A stretch of 64,000 nucleotides of DNA. It comes from Nocardioides sp. Root190 (lineage in GTDB: Bacteria; Actinomycetota; Actinomycetes; Propionibacteriales; Nocardioidaceae). Shown here in pieces: positions 8,325 to 16,482 of this stretch. The stretch is taken from assembly GCF_001428565.1 (NCBI RefSeq), contig NZ_LMIA01000010.1, forward strand, positions 740,800 to 804,799. The letters run 5' to 3'. The notes beneath the pieces are model-generated. The model did not search any database. It was not told the DNA's origin and saw only the letters and a list, made by a program, of their open reading frames with translations. Both the position numbers and the translations under genes were made by a program. Each line of letters starts with the position of its first letter. Within the stretch, counting starts at the first letter, position 1.

Positions 8325-9517
8325 GCCGCCACCAGCAGCAGCGCACTGCCCCCCGGAGGCGGCGCCGAGGTCACCAGGCTCACCTGCGCGCCGGGAACCT
8401 GGTTGGTGGAGGTGCCCCGGACCTGGCGCACGCCCTCGAGGACATGGTTCATCCCGTGGATGTAGCCCTCCGAGAGATGACCGCCGGAGGTGTTGATCGG
8501 CAGCGAGCCGCCGACCTCGAGCGTGCCGTCCTGGATGAAGTCACCGGCGCCGCCGGGCTCGCAGAAGCCGTAGTCCTCGATCTGGACCAGGGTCGTGATC
8601 GTGAAGCAGTCGTAGATCTGGGCGACGTCGACGTCGGCGGCCGTCAGGCCGGCGCGGGCGAAGAGCGTCTCGGCCAGCGGCTTCGAGGACCAGCTCGTCG
8701 TCGTCGGGCGCAACAGGGCCGGGAACATCAGGCCGGGCTGGGCGTCACGGCCACTGGACTGCGCCACCGACCGGATGAGCACGGGCGGCTGCGCGAGGTC
8801 CCGGGCCCGCTCCGCGGTCGTCACCACGATCGCGCAGGCACCGTCGGTCTCGAGGCAGAAGTCGAAGAGGCGCAGCGGCGTCGAGAGCATCCGCGAGCCG
8901 AGGTAGTCCTCCATCGACATGGTGCGGGAGTGCATCTGGGCTGCGGGGTTGTTGTTCGCGTGGCGCCGGCAGGCCATCGCGATCCGGCCCAGGGCCTCCG
9001 GGGGCGTCCCGTGCTCGATGGCGTGGCGCTGGGCCACCGCCGCGAAGTACTGCCCCGGTGTCTGCATGCCGTAGGGCAGGAAGAACTCCTCGAACGTCGA
9101 CCCGCCGCCGGCGCGGCCGTCGTCGGCGTACCCCTTGCCGTAGCGCTCGCCGGAGCGTCCGTTGATCGAACGGAAGACGACCACGGTCGTGGCCATACCG
9201 GCCTGGATCGCAGCAACGGCCTGGCCGACCATGGCCGCGGGACCGGAACCGCCCGGGCCGGTGTCACCCCAGTAGGTCAGGTTGCGGACGCCGAGCGAGT
9301 CGGCCAGCGCCACCGGACGGACGGTGTCCATGTCGCAGCGGACGATGCCGTCGACGTCGCGCGGGTCGATGCCGGCGTCCTTCAGCGCGGCGAGGCTCGC
9401 CTGCGTGGCGAGGGTCAGGGTGGAGCGCCCTGACGCCTTCGAGAAGTCGGTGGCGCCGATCCCGGCGATGGCGGTGCGGTCCTGCTGCCAGGACTCACGG
9501 CCTGCGTGGTTCGTCAA
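8321..9517 (-). CDS. Thiolase-superfamily protein (SCP-x/Ltp2 type) without the usual nucleophilic cysteine
   Basis: 398 residues of thiolase fold. Where thiolases carry the acylated cysteine, this protein reads GDTGPGGSGPAAMVGQ, with no cysteine. C-terminal motifs are YDCFTITTLVQIEDYGF and NTSGGHLSEGYIHGMNH. Loss of the cysteine, the DUF35 partner and the tyrosine-rich C-terminal motif resemble Ltp2-type aldolases, which cleave a beta-hydroxyacyl-CoA side chain by retro-aldol chemistry rather than thiolysis. The start is the TTG at 9517: the in-frame codon two upstream is a stop, and no ATG/GTG precedes the conserved TAIAGIGATDF. Function as an aldolase is inference from family. Confidence 0.85.
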   Translation of the reverse strand: MTNHAGRESWQQDRTAIAGIGATDFSKASGRSTLTLATQASLAALKDAGIDPRDVDGIVRCDMDTVRPVALADSLGVRNLTYWGDTGPGGSGPAAMVGQAVAAIQAGMATTVVVFRSINGRSGERYGKGYADDGRAGGGSTFEEFFLPYGMQTPGQYFAAVAQRHAIEHGTPPEALGRIAMACRRHANNNPAAQMHSRTMSMEDYLGSRMLSTPLRLFDFCLETDGACAIVVTTAERARDLAQPPVLIRSVAQSSGRDAQPGLMFPALLRPTTTSWSSKPLAETLFARAGLTAADVDVAQIYDCFTITTLVQIEDYGFCEPGGAGDFIQDGTLEVGGSLPINTSGGHLSEGYIHGMNHVLEGVRQVRGTSTNQVPGAQVSLVTSAPPPGGSALLLVAA

Positions 9518-9575
9518 CGCTCATCCAATCTCATGAGGAATTTTGGCTCGGGCCGTCCTGACCCGTCTTCGGACG

Positions 9576-10211
9576 TCAGTCAGGGACAGGAAGACCGAGC
9601 GCCCCGGCCCAGAGCCGGGACAGCTGGTCCGCGGCGTGATCGAGGTCGTAGTCGTCGCCCTGCGCGCACCACCGGTAGGCGAAGTTGCTGACCATCCCGG
9701 TGAGCGCCACGGAGGCAAGCGCCGCGTCCAGCGTCGCCGCCACGCGGCCGTCCTCCTGCCAGGTGGCGATGGCGTGCTGGATGCGGCCGGCGAAGCGGAG
9801 TGATGCGTCGTGGCGCAGCGCCTCGACCTCGGCGTCGAGGGTGGCGACCTGCTCCCAGACCACCATCACCGCGGCGTTCTCGCGGTAGGAGGCGAGGTAG
9901 GCGAGGTTGGCGCGCCGGATCTGCTCGAACGGCTCCTCGGTGTGGTCCGCTCCGCGGTGGCCCGGGCTGCGCAGCTCGTCCTCGAGCTCACGCAGCAGCG
10001 CCACGAAGATCTCCTCCTTGGAGGAGAAGTAGGTGTAGAACGAGCCGCTGGCCGCACCTGCGGACGCGGTGATGTCGACGATCCGGGCCTCGGAGAAGCC
10101 CACGTCGCTGAACACGCGCTTGGCGCCGTCCAGGAGTGACTGGCGGCTCCGCTTGCCTCGCATGGTCACCGGGAGCGGTCGCACGCCGTCCTCGAACTTC
10201 TCCGTGGTCAC
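9576..10211 (-). CDS. TetR-family transcriptional regulator
   Basis: About 211 residues. The N-terminal helix-turn-helix region reads SLLDGAKRVFSDVGFSEARIVDITASAGAASGSFYTYFSSKEEIF; the SGSFYTYFSSKEEIF part is the diagnostic recognition helix end. A helical ligand/dimer domain with YRENAAVMVVWEQ follows. The GTG at 10211 overlaps the stop of the SDR gene (GTGA) and has GGAGGGGAG upstream. It is co-transcribed with the SDR that begins at the divergent control region, so autoregulation and control of both arms is likely. TetR regulators of catabolic islands often respond to acyl-CoAs. Confidence 0.9.
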   Translation of the reverse strand: MTTEKFEDGVRPLPVTMRGKRSRQSLLDGAKRVFSDVGFSEARIVDITASAGAASGSFYTYFSSKEEIFVALLRELEDELRSPGHRGADHTEEPFEQIRRANLAYLASYRENAAVMVVWEQVATLDAEVEALRHDASLRFAGRIQHAIATWQEDGRVAATLDAALASVALTGMVSNFAYRWCAQGDDYDLDHAADQLSRLWAGALGLPVPD

Positions 10212-10996
10212 AGGAGTGACTCCCCTCCGTCGACGGCCAGGTTGGCGCCGGTGATGAACGATGCTGCCCCACTGCAGAGGAACGCCGCTGCGGCAGCACA
10301 GTCCTCGGGTTGCCCGGCCCGACCGAAGGGCACGCGCTCGGCGGCGATCCGCTCCGCGTCCGGCGTGCCGGCGAGCATCAGCGGCGTCAGGGTCATGCCG
10401 GGGGCGATCGCGTTGACGCGGATGCGGTGCGGAGCGAGCTCGTGGGCCGCTCCGCGGACCAGCTGGTCCACACCCGCCTTGGAGCAGGAGTACGGCAGCG
10501 TGCCCGGACGGAACTGCCGGGCACGGACGGAGGACACGACCACGATCGACCGGTCGGGCCGGGGGCGCTCGATCATCGCCCGCGCCGCCGCCTGGACGAC
10601 CAGGAAGGTGCCGCGCAGGTTGGTGGCGATGATCCGGTCCCACTCCGCGACGTCGAGGTCGAGCATCGGGACCACGCCGCCGGTGCCGGCGTTGGCGATG
10701 ACGCCGTCCAGCCCGGGGGTCAGCTCGTGCACGCGCTCGAAGAGCGCGGCGACCGATGCCTGGTCGGCGATGTCGCAGGCAACGGTCTCGACCCGTGCCT
10801 CGCCGTCGGGGGCCGGGACCTCCAGGCACGCCGTGCGGGCCCGGGCCAGGTCGTCGGCTCCACGAGCGGTGAGCACGAGCTGTGCGCCCTGACGGCGCAG
10901 CTCCTGGGCGATGCCCAGCCCGATGCCCTTGGAGCCGCCCGTGACGAGGATCCAGCGGCCGCGCAGTGCGACCTCGGTGGCGGTGGTGACCGTCAT
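10208..10996 (-). CDS. Short-chain dehydrogenase/reductase (classical SDR), first gene of the minus arm
   Basis: 262 residues. Contains TGGSKGIGLGIAQEL, ANAGTGG, the serine strand IVVVSSVRARQ, the catalytic YSCSK and VDGGESLL at the C-terminus. I chose the ATG at 10996 because GGGAGGAG sits properly before it; an upstream in-frame extension would run through the divergent promoter and has no SDR character. It resembles the SDR at 1488-2246 in motif wording, suggesting a duplicated enzyme within one pathway. It is an NAD(P)-dependent oxidoreductase acting on a hydroxy or keto intermediate. Confidence 0.9.
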   Translation of the reverse strand: MTVTTATEVALRGRWILVTGGSKGIGLGIAQELRRQGAQLVLTARGADDLARARTACLEVPAPDGEARVETVACDIADQASVAALFERVHELTPGLDGVIANAGTGGVVPMLDLDVAEWDRIIATNLRGTFLVVQAAARAMIERPRPDRSIVVVSSVRARQFRPGTLPYSCSKAGVDQLVRGAAHELAPHRIRVNAIAPGMTLTPLMLAGTPDAERIAAERVPFGRAGQPEDCAAAAAFLCSGAASFITGANLAVDGGESLL

Positions 10997-11048
10997 CTGG
11001 GGCTCCTCCCATCGGTCGGCTCGGGACGTCGGAGTGTGGCGTACGTCA

Positions 11049-11064
11049 TGTGGTGTGGACCACA
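11049..11064. promoter_or_regulatory. Perfect inverted repeat TGTGGT-4-ACCACA, candidate operator
   Basis: Two exact 6-base arms (TGTGGT and ACCACA) separated by GTGG, within the divergent gap. Size and position suit a TetR dimer site for the regulator encoded at 9576-10211. Binding is inference. Confidence 0.45.
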
Positions 11065-11104
11065 GACTGGCACCTGTCGAACCCGAATGCAAGTTCATTT
11101 TTAG

Positions 11105-11133
11105 TTGAATCCGAATTCGAGATCGACTATGGT
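11105..11133 (+). promoter_or_regulatory. Candidate promoter for the plus-arm operon
   Basis: TTGAAT (11105-11110) and TATGGT (11128-11133) are 17 bases apart in the AT-rich part of the gap, followed 38 bases later by the CoA-transferase start with CAGGAGCGAC as ribosome site. Confidence 0.4.
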
Positions 11134-11171
11134 CCTGTGACCGGACCCACACTTTCGAGACCAGGAGCGAC

Positions 11172-13631
11172 ATGACCGAGCAGGCCGCACCAGCCCCGGT
11201 GTATGCCGGACTCCGCGTCGTCGACCTGACCCAGGGCGTGGCCGGTTCCGTGGCGACGATGCTGCTCGCGGACGCCGGCGCGGAGGTGGTGCGCATCGAT
11301 CGTGAGGACGACCCGTTCCGCCACCTGCCCGGCTACGCCGTGTGGCACCGCGGCAAGCGTCGTACGACCCTCGACCTCGAGGACGAGCGGGACCTGCGCA
11401 CGCTGCGCGGCCTGGTCGCCCGAGCTGACGTGCTGGTGGAGTCGAGCGAGGGCCCGGGGCTCTCGCTCGTGCCCGGCCCCGACCACGGTCGGCTGGTCCG
11501 CTGCACCATCACGCCGTACGGCGACGCCGCTGCCCACGCCGGCCGCAGCGCCGTCGAGTCGCTGGTCGCCGCGCGCACCGGCCTGCAGTGGGAGGCCCGG
11601 GGAGTCCCCGGCACCACGATCGGCCTGCTCTCCGGCCGCACCGACCCGTTGGCCGACCTGCCCTTCGAGGCTGGCACGGGCGTGGGCCCCGACCGGCCCG
11701 GCCCGATGTTCCTCGGCATTCCGTGGGCCGGCCTCGCCGCCGGCTACCTGGCCACCATCGGCGTCGCGGCGGCCCTCCGCCTGCGCGAGCAGTCCGGGAG
11801 GGGACAGGCGATCGGGACCTCCCTGCTCCAGGGCGCGCTGTGCGCGGGCAGCATCGCGTGGCAGCGGGTCGAGGACCCTGACGCCGAGGGCTACCTGGGC
11901 TGGACGACGGATCCCCGTGCACCCAAGGGCTTCTACCGCACCTCCGACGCGAGGTGGGTCCAGCAGTGGGTGCAGCTGCCGAGCTTCATGCTCGGCGTGA
12001 GCGACGGTGACGAGCTGGCCGTGCCGCCCGGCGGCGGGGTCTCGACCCGCGACGCCGAGCTGCGGATCTCGACCGACTACCAGGACCTGGTCATGCTCCA
12101 GCACTTCCACCCGGCCATGGCCGCGGCAGCCGCGCGCTTCCGCGCCGACGACTGGGAGCGGGTCGCCCGCGAGGCCGGCGTCCCCTTCGAGGTGGTCCGC
12201 TCACCCGAGGAGGCGCTGCTCGACCCGCTGCTGCTGGCCGACGGCTGCGTGCAGCGCGTCGACCACCACGAGCTCGGCCCGATCCTGACGGTCGGTGACG
12301 TGGTGCGGCTGAGCCGGTGCCCGTCGTCCCCGGAGAAGGCCGTGGTCGCGCCGGGCCATGACGACGCGTGGGCCCGGGCCGAGGCCGAGGCCGCCCTCGA
12401 CGAGCACCGAGCGACAGGTCCGGGCGACGCGGCCCGGGACGACGCGCCCCAGCAGTCGCTGCCGCTCGCCGACGTACGCGTCCTCGACCTCGGTCTCGCG
12501 ATCGCAGGACCCTTCGGGGCTCAGGTCCTCGCCGACCTGGGTGCCGACGTCGTACGGGTCAGCGCCGTCCACGACGGACACTGGATGGCGACGCAGTACT
12601 CCCACATGTCCAACCGCGGCAAGCGCAGCCTCGTGCTCGACCTGAAGGACCCCGACGGCCTGGCCGCCTTCCACCGACTGGTCCGCTCCGCCGACGTGGT
12701 GCACCACAACATGCGCGCCTCGGCGGCCGAGCGGCTCGGCGTCGACGGCGCGTCGCTGCACGCCATCAATCCCCGCCTCGTCCACTGCCACACGCGCGGC
12801 TACGAGCGCGGCCCGCGCGACGGCCGGCCCGCCAACGACCAGACCGCCGGGGCCCTCTGCGGCACGGAGTGGGTCGACGGGGCAGCCGACGACGGCGGCA
12901 CGCCGATCTGGCCGTCGGTCTCCCTCGGCGACACCGGCAACGGACTGCTCTCGGCCATCGGCGTGCTCCAGGCGCTCCACCACCGCGACCGCACCGGCCT
13001 GGGCCAGGAGGTCGACACCTCCATCGCCTACGCCCACCTGCTCAACGCCTCCTCGGCGTGGACCACGCCCGACGGCCGGCGCAGCGGCGATCGCGCCCGG
13101 ATCGACGCCCAGGGCTGGGGCACCTCTGCGCTGCACCGCATCTACGCCACCGCCGACGGCTGGTTGTGCCTGGCGGCCGAAGGAGCCGACGACCGGGAGC
13201 GCCTGGTCGCGGCCGTCCCCGCGCTCGCGGACCTCGACCCCGACGACTCCGGCAACGACGCCGCGGTGGCCGCCGTGCTGGGCGGGGCCTTCGCCCAGCG
13301 CGACGCGCGCTCGTGGGTCGCCGACCTCGACGCCCACGGCGTGCCCGCCGAGGTGTGCGCGGACCACCCCGCCACGGCCCTGTTCGACGACCCCGACCTC
13401 AAGCAGCGCGGCCTGGTCACGACCTTCGAGCACCCGGTGCTCGGCAGGGTGGAGATGGCCGGCCGGTTGATCGACATCGACGGCGCCCGCCCACTCGGGC
13501 GCGCCCCCCTCCTGGGCGAGCACACCGCGGAGGTGCTGGCCGAGGCCGGCCTCTCCCTCGACGAGGTCGCCGACCTCCTCGAGCGCGGGGTGGCCCGGGA
13601 GACGACACGCCGGCACCAGGAGGTCTCGTGA
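11172..13631 (+). CDS. Two-domain family III (CaiB/BaiF) CoA-transferase
   Basis: 819 residues, about twice a single CaiB protein. Domain 1 (about residues 10-400) begins LRVVDLTQGVAGSVATMLLADAGAEVVRID, with VVDLTQGVAG as the family signature. Domain 2 (about 430-810) begins VRVLDLGLAIAGPFGAQVLADLGADVVRV. The catalytic aspartate of the family sits in a VDxS context: domain 2 has GLGQEVDTSIAYAH, but domain 1 reads GRGQAIGTSLLQGA, with glycine in place of aspartate. So probably only the C-terminal half is catalytic. It would transfer CoA between acyl-CoA and a free acid. First gene of the plus arm; its stop overlaps the next start (GTGA). Confidence 0.9.
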   Translation: MTEQAAPAPVYAGLRVVDLTQGVAGSVATMLLADAGAEVVRIDREDDPFRHLPGYAVWHRGKRRTTLDLEDERDLRTLRGLVARADVLVESSEGPGLSLVPGPDHGRLVRCTITPYGDAAAHAGRSAVESLVAARTGLQWEARGVPGTTIGLLSGRTDPLADLPFEAGTGVGPDRPGPMFLGIPWAGLAAGYLATIGVAAALRLREQSGRGQAIGTSLLQGALCAGSIAWQRVEDPDAEGYLGWTTDPRAPKGFYRTSDARWVQQWVQLPSFMLGVSDGDELAVPPGGGVSTRDAELRISTDYQDLVMLQHFHPAMAAAAARFRADDWERVAREAGVPFEVVRSPEEALLDPLLLADGCVQRVDHHELGPILTVGDVVRLSRCPSSPEKAVVAPGHDDAWARAEAEAALDEHRATGPGDAARDDAPQQSLPLADVRVLDLGLAIAGPFGAQVLADLGADVVRVSAVHDGHWMATQYSHMSNRGKRSLVLDLKDPDGLAAFHRLVRSADVVHHNMRASAAERLGVDGASLHAINPRLVHCHTRGYERGPRDGRPANDQTAGALCGTEWVDGAADDGGTPIWPSVSLGDTGNGLLSAIGVLQALHHRDRTGLGQEVDTSIAYAHLLNASSAWTTPDGRRSGDRARIDAQGWGTSALHRIYATADGWLCLAAEGADDRERLVAAVPALADLDPDDSGNDAAVAAVLGGAFAQRDARSWVADLDAHGVPAEVCADHPATALFDDPDLKQRGLVTTFEHPVLGRVEMAGRLIDIDGARPLGRAPLLGEHTAEVLAEAGLSLDEVADLLERGVARETTRRHQEVS

Positions 13632-14866
13632 GCACGATCGAGGAGTTCCGCGAGGAGGTCCGCGCCTGGCTGGCCGCCGGCCCGCTCCCCCGCACCGAGC
13701 CGGGGACCGAGCGGCCTTGGGGCGAGGGCTCCGACAGCGTGGCGGTCTTCCACGACCTGCCGCACGAGGAGGAGCAGGCCCTCCTGGACCGCATGCGCTC
13801 CTGGCAGCGCACCAAGCACGACGCCGGCTACGGCGCGATCGACTGGCCCGTCGAGCTGGGCGGCCGCGGGTTGCCCGCGTCGTACGACGCCGCCTTCCGC
13901 GAGGAGGAGCTCGCCTACGACACCGGCAGCCACGAGCTGGTCGCAGTGACCCTCGGACTGGTCGCGCCGACGCTCCGCGAGCTGGCGTCCGACGAGCTGC
14001 GCGACCTCCTGGTCGGTCCGATGCTGCGCGGGGAGCTGCTGGCCTGCCAGCTCTTCTCCGAGCCGTCGGCCGGCTCCGACCTGGCCAACGTCTCGACCCG
14101 GGCGACCCGGGAGGGCGATGAGTGGGTGGTCAACGGCCAGAAGGTGTGGACGTCGGGCGCCCAGTTCGCCGACTGGGGCGAGCTCATCGTGCGCACCGAC
14201 CCCGACGCACCGAAGCACCGCGGCCTCACCGCCTTCATGGTGCCACTCGACGCGGAGGGCATCGAGGTCCGGCCGCTGCGGCAGATGACGGGCGGCACCA
14301 GCTTCAACGAGGTCTTCCTCGACGACGTGCGCATCCCCGACCGCTATCGCATCGGCGAGGTCGGCGACGGGTGGCGCGTCGCGCTGACCACCCTCGGCTT
14401 CGAGCGCGGCAACAGCGCCGAGCAGGGCCGGGTGGGCGGCGACTGGCGACGGGCCGTCGACCTGTGCCGCCACACCGGCGCGATCGAGGACCCGCACGTT
14501 CGCCAGCTCCTCGCCGAGGCCGTCATCGCGTGGCGGCTCGGCGAGGTCGCCAACGCCCGTGACGAGCGCGACCACGCCCGGGGCGGGGCGCCCGGGGTGA
14601 TCGGATCGGTGCGCAAGCTCCAGTGGGTGCATCGGATGGCATCGGTCTCCGACGTCGCTCGCGCCGCCCTCGGACCGCGCCTCGCCGTCGATGACGGGCA
14701 GTGGGGCACGTGGGCCTGGACCCAGCAGCTGCTCGGCGTCCCGGGCTACCGCATCGCCGGCGGCTCGGACGAGATCCAGAAGAACATCATCGGCGAGCGC
14801 CTCCTGGGCCTGCCGCCCGAGCCACGAGAGGCGCGTGACCAGCCATGGCGCACCAGCAGCCGATGA
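13628..14866 (+). CDS. Acyl-CoA dehydrogenase (FadE type)
   Basis: 412 residues. FAD/substrate motifs include CQLFSEPSAGSDLANVSTRA, WVVNGQKVWTSGAQ, MTGGTSFNEVFLDDVRIP and the C-terminal GYRIAGGSDEIQKNIIGERLLGLP. The GTG at 13628 overlaps the upstream stop by 4 bases. It introduces an alpha-beta double bond into an acyl-CoA and passes electrons to ETF. GSDEIQKNIIGERLLGLP is the form seen in actinobacterial FadEs that act on branched or cyclic acyl-CoAs, but chain specificity is not readable. Its 3' end overlaps the DUF35 gene by 22 bases. Confidence 0.92.
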   Translation: MSTIEEFREEVRAWLAAGPLPRTEPGTERPWGEGSDSVAVFHDLPHEEEQALLDRMRSWQRTKHDAGYGAIDWPVELGGRGLPASYDAAFREEELAYDTGSHELVAVTLGLVAPTLRELASDELRDLLVGPMLRGELLACQLFSEPSAGSDLANVSTRATREGDEWVVNGQKVWTSGAQFADWGELIVRTDPDAPKHRGLTAFMVPLDAEGIEVRPLRQMTGGTSFNEVFLDDVRIPDRYRIGEVGDGWRVALTTLGFERGNSAEQGRVGGDWRRAVDLCRHTGAIEDPHVRQLLAEAVIAWRLGEVANARDERDHARGGAPGVIGSVRKLQWVHRMASVSDVARAALGPRLAVDDGQWGTWAWTQQLLGVPGYRIAGGSDEIQKNIIGERLLGLPPEPREARDQPWRTSSR

Positions 14867-15282
14867 CCACCACGACCCGGATGGTCGATCCCGACCTGGT
14901 CGCCGACACCTCCGAGGGACCCGCCCTGCGCGGTGCCGCCTGCACGGAGTGCTCGACGACCACTTTCCCCGCGCAGGACCGGTGCCCGAGGTGCAGCGCG
15001 CTGGCGATGAGCCCGACGCTGCTCCCCCGGCGCGGCACGCTGTGGGCCCACACCGTCCAGCACTTCGCGCCGAAGCCGCCGTTCCGTCACGACGGCGAGT
15101 TCGAGCCGTTCGGCCTCGGGTACGTCGACCTCGGATCCGTCATCGTCGAGTCGCGGTTGACCGTCTCCGACGTCACCGCCCTGTCCCCCGGCCTGCCGGT
15201 GCGCCTGGCGCTGGTGCCGGCCTTCACCGACGACGACGGCACCACCGTGACCACCTTCGCCTTCGAGCCCGAGGAGCAGTGA
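14845..15282 (+). CDS. DUF35 OB-fold protein with zinc ribbon (second copy)
   Basis: 145 residues. The zinc-ribbon knuckles CTECSTTTFPAQDRCPRC lie at about residues 33-50, followed by an OB-fold ending TTVTTFAFEPEEQ. It is followed by a thiolase-family gene whose ATG overlaps this stop (TGATG), the same arrangement as the minus-arm DUF35 and thiolase genes. The ATG at 14863 is a possible alternative start and would avoid most of the overlap with the acyl-CoA dehydrogenase. Likely a structural/CoA-binding partner of the thiolase. Confidence 0.88.
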   Translation: MAHQQPMTTTTRMVDPDLVADTSEGPALRGAACTECSTTTFPAQDRCPRCSALAMSPTLLPRRGTLWAHTVQHFAPKPPFRHDGEFEPFGLGYVDLGSVIVESRLTVSDVTALSPGLPVRLALVPAFTDDDGTTVTTFAFEPEEQ

Positions 15283-16436
15283 TGGGCAACCACGAGGACG
15301 TCGTCATCATCGGCGTCGGCATGCACCGCTTCGGTCGGACGCCGGGGGTGAGCGGCCGACAGATGGCCGTGCACGCCACCCACCAGGCCCTCGCCGACGC
15401 CGGGATCGCCTGGCCGGACGTCCAGTTCGCGTTCGGCGGCAGCTACGCCGCCGGAGACGCCGACGCCCTGGTGGCGGACCTCGGCCTGACCGGCCTCCCG
15501 TTCGTCAACGTCAAGAACGGCTGCGGCACGGGCGGCTCCGCCCTCACCTCCGCCCGGCACGCCATCGCCTCCGGCGCCCACGACCTCGGCCTGGTCGTCG
15601 GCTTCGACAAGCACCCGCGCGGTGCCTTCAACGAGGACCCCGCCAACCTCGGCCTCGGGGAGTGGTACGGCTCCACCGGGATGATGGTGACGACGCAGTT
15701 CTTCGCGATGAAGATCCAGCGCTACATGGCCGAGCACGGCATCTCCGAGCGCACCCTCGCGAAGGTGTCGACCAAGGCCTTCCGCAACGGCGCGCTCAAC
15801 CCGATGGCGTGGCGGCGCGAACCGTTGACCGAGGAGCAGGTCCTCGAGGCCCCCATGGTCAACCCGCCCCTGACGCAGTACATGTTCTGCTCCCCCGGGG
15901 AGGGCGCGGTCGCGCTCGTCGTGGCCAGCGCCGAACGGGCCCGGCGCCTCGGGGTCGAGGGCATCCGGTTGCGCGGGGTGGAGTTCCGCTCGCGGCGCTT
16001 CGGCTCCTTCGAGGTCTACAACACCTGGATCTCCCCCGAGCGTGCCGAGGGTCCCACCAGCGAGGCCGCCCGCGCGGTCTTCGAGGCCGCCGGAGTCGGT
16101 CCGGAGGAGGTGCAGGTCGCCCAGGTGCAGGACACCGAGTCCGGCGCCGAGGTGATGCACCTCGCCGAGACCGGTCTGTGCGCCCACGGCGAGCAGGAGC
16201 AGTGGTACGCCGACGGCGTCACCGAGATCAACGGCCGCCTGCCCGTCAACACCGACGGAGGCGTCCTGGCCAACGGGGAGCCGATCGGCGCCACCGGCCT
16301 GCGCCAGGTCCACGAGATCGTCCAGCAGCTGCGCGGACGGGCGGGCGAGCACCAGGTCCCCGGTCGACCGAGCGTCGGCTTCACCCATGTCTACGGCGCG
16401 CCCGGCATCAGTGCCTGCACGGTGCTCACCCGGTGA
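15282..16436 (+). CDS. Thiolase-superfamily protein (SCP-x-like), cysteine retained
   Basis: 384 residues. Unlike the minus-arm homologue it keeps a cysteine at the nucleophile position, in VKNGCGTGGSALTSA. The usual C-terminal GHPxGATG motif appears as GEPIGATGLRQ, with glutamate for histidine, and a second cysteine occurs in GISACTVLTR. It could be a true thiolase for a branched 3-oxoacyl-CoA or a non-thiolytic relative; the altered histidine makes this uncertain. Coupled to the DUF35 gene by a 1-base overlap. Confidence 0.87.
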   Translation: MGNHEDVVIIGVGMHRFGRTPGVSGRQMAVHATHQALADAGIAWPDVQFAFGGSYAAGDADALVADLGLTGLPFVNVKNGCGTGGSALTSARHAIASGAHDLGLVVGFDKHPRGAFNEDPANLGLGEWYGSTGMMVTTQFFAMKIQRYMAEHGISERTLAKVSTKAFRNGALNPMAWRREPLTEEQVLEAPMVNPPLTQYMFCSPGEGAVALVVASAERARRLGVEGIRLRGVEFRSRRFGSFEVYNTWISPERAEGPTSEAARAVFEAAGVGPEEVQVAQVQDTESGAEVMHLAETGLCAHGEQEQWYADGVTEINGRLPVNTDGGVLANGEPIGATGLRQVHEIVQQLRGRAGEHQVPGRPSVGFTHVYGAPGISACTVLTR

Positions 16437-16482
16437 GCAGTCCTGTGAGCGCCCACCATCACCCAGAGAAGGACCCACGACC

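Larger units (their letters stand above)
10997..11171. promoter_or_regulatory. Divergent control region between the two catabolic arms
   Basis: A 175-base gap between divergent SDR and CoA-transferase genes. It is visibly AT-richer around 11088-11130 than the surroundings. It holds a perfect inverted repeat (11049-11064), a sigma-70-like promoter pointing rightward (11105-11133), and a short GGTCC-7-GGACC repeat overlapping its -10 end (11131-11147). The adjacent TetR gene makes this the expected operator site. Confidence 0.6.

Noticed and set aside
5671..8496. A 941-codon plus-strand frame across the binding protein, LLM enzyme and DUF35 gene
   Set aside because: It is antisense to three well-recognised genes and has no domain.
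9576..11012. A fusion of the TetR regulator with an upstream Arg-rich region
   Set aside because: The upstream part is an out-of-frame reading of the SDR; the TetR start GTG at 10211 overlaps the SDR stop normally.
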